Under the pieces are notes generated by a model, which worked only from the letters and a program-made list of their open reading frames with translations, did no database searches and was not told the origin of the DNA. A DNA stretch of 6,018 nt from Promethearchaeota archaeon (GTDB taxonomy: Archaea > Asgardarchaeota > Lokiarchaeia > Sigynarchaeales > SOKP01). Positions 6,013 to 6,018 of the stretch are shown here, in pieces. The stretch's first letter is position 1. Every line of letters begins with the position of its first letter. The stretch covers positions 1 to 6,018 of the forward strand of contig JAHLWV010000142.1 of assembly GCA_019057735.1 (NCBI GenBank). The letters are read 5' to 3'. The position numbers and the translations under genes are program-made.

Positions 6013-6018
6013 TAAATT

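Noticed and set aside
1..6018. CRISPR array, insertion sequence, tRNA or rRNA gene
   Set aside because: No regularly spaced repeats, transposase, long terminal inverted repeats or RNA gene signatures were seen on either strand.

Overview
The window is AT-rich, roughly one third GC by eye, with bacterial gene architecture. It holds two convergent gene groups. Codon use, the lysine- and isoleucine-rich proteins, the split transketolase and the tripartite transporter all suggest an anaerobic, low-GC heterotrophic bacterium. A Thermotogota-, Atribacterota- or Firmicutes-like lineage would fit, but I cannot assign a taxon from this sequence alone.

Plus strand, 1-1427: the window opens inside the C-terminal-subunit gene of a two-gene transketolase (stop at 442-444). 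A TIM-barrel sugar isomerase/epimerase of the AP-endonuclease-2 / xylose-isomerase-like fold follows. Its likely Shine-Dalgarno sequence overlaps the transketolase stop codon, so the two are probably co-transcribed and translationally coupled. This looks like the end of a carbohydrate (pentose or ketose) operon. A 99-bp convergent spacer (1428-1526) follows.

Minus strand, 6018 down to 1527: a complete carboxylate-uptake operon in the order tctC (periplasmic binding protein), tctB (small membrane subunit), tctA (large permease), then a beta-keto acid cleavage enzyme (BKACE/DUF849). A near-consensus sigma-70 promoter (TTGACA, 17-nt spacer, TATACA) lies at the right edge. A perfect 16-bp palindrome with core TTGTATACAA sits over the predicted transcription start, with a second dyad over the -10 box. 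This is what a GntR/FCD-type repressor operator looks like. A leader of about 195 nt follows, with a possible 12-codon leader ORF. A perfect 34-bp palindrome separates tctC from tctB and probably sets a higher dose of binding protein than of permease.

Interpretation: the binding protein captures an organic acid outside the membrane, TctAB imports it using an ion gradient, and the BKACE condenses a beta-keto acid (the imported compound or a product of it) with acetyl-CoA, giving acetoacetate and a new acyl-CoA. The BKACE keeps the metal and catalytic residues. It has Trp at the position where the lysine-fermentation enzyme Kce has the amine-binding Glu, so the substrate is probably not 3-keto-5-aminohexanoate. 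This orphan uptake-and-cleavage module is the most interesting part of the window.
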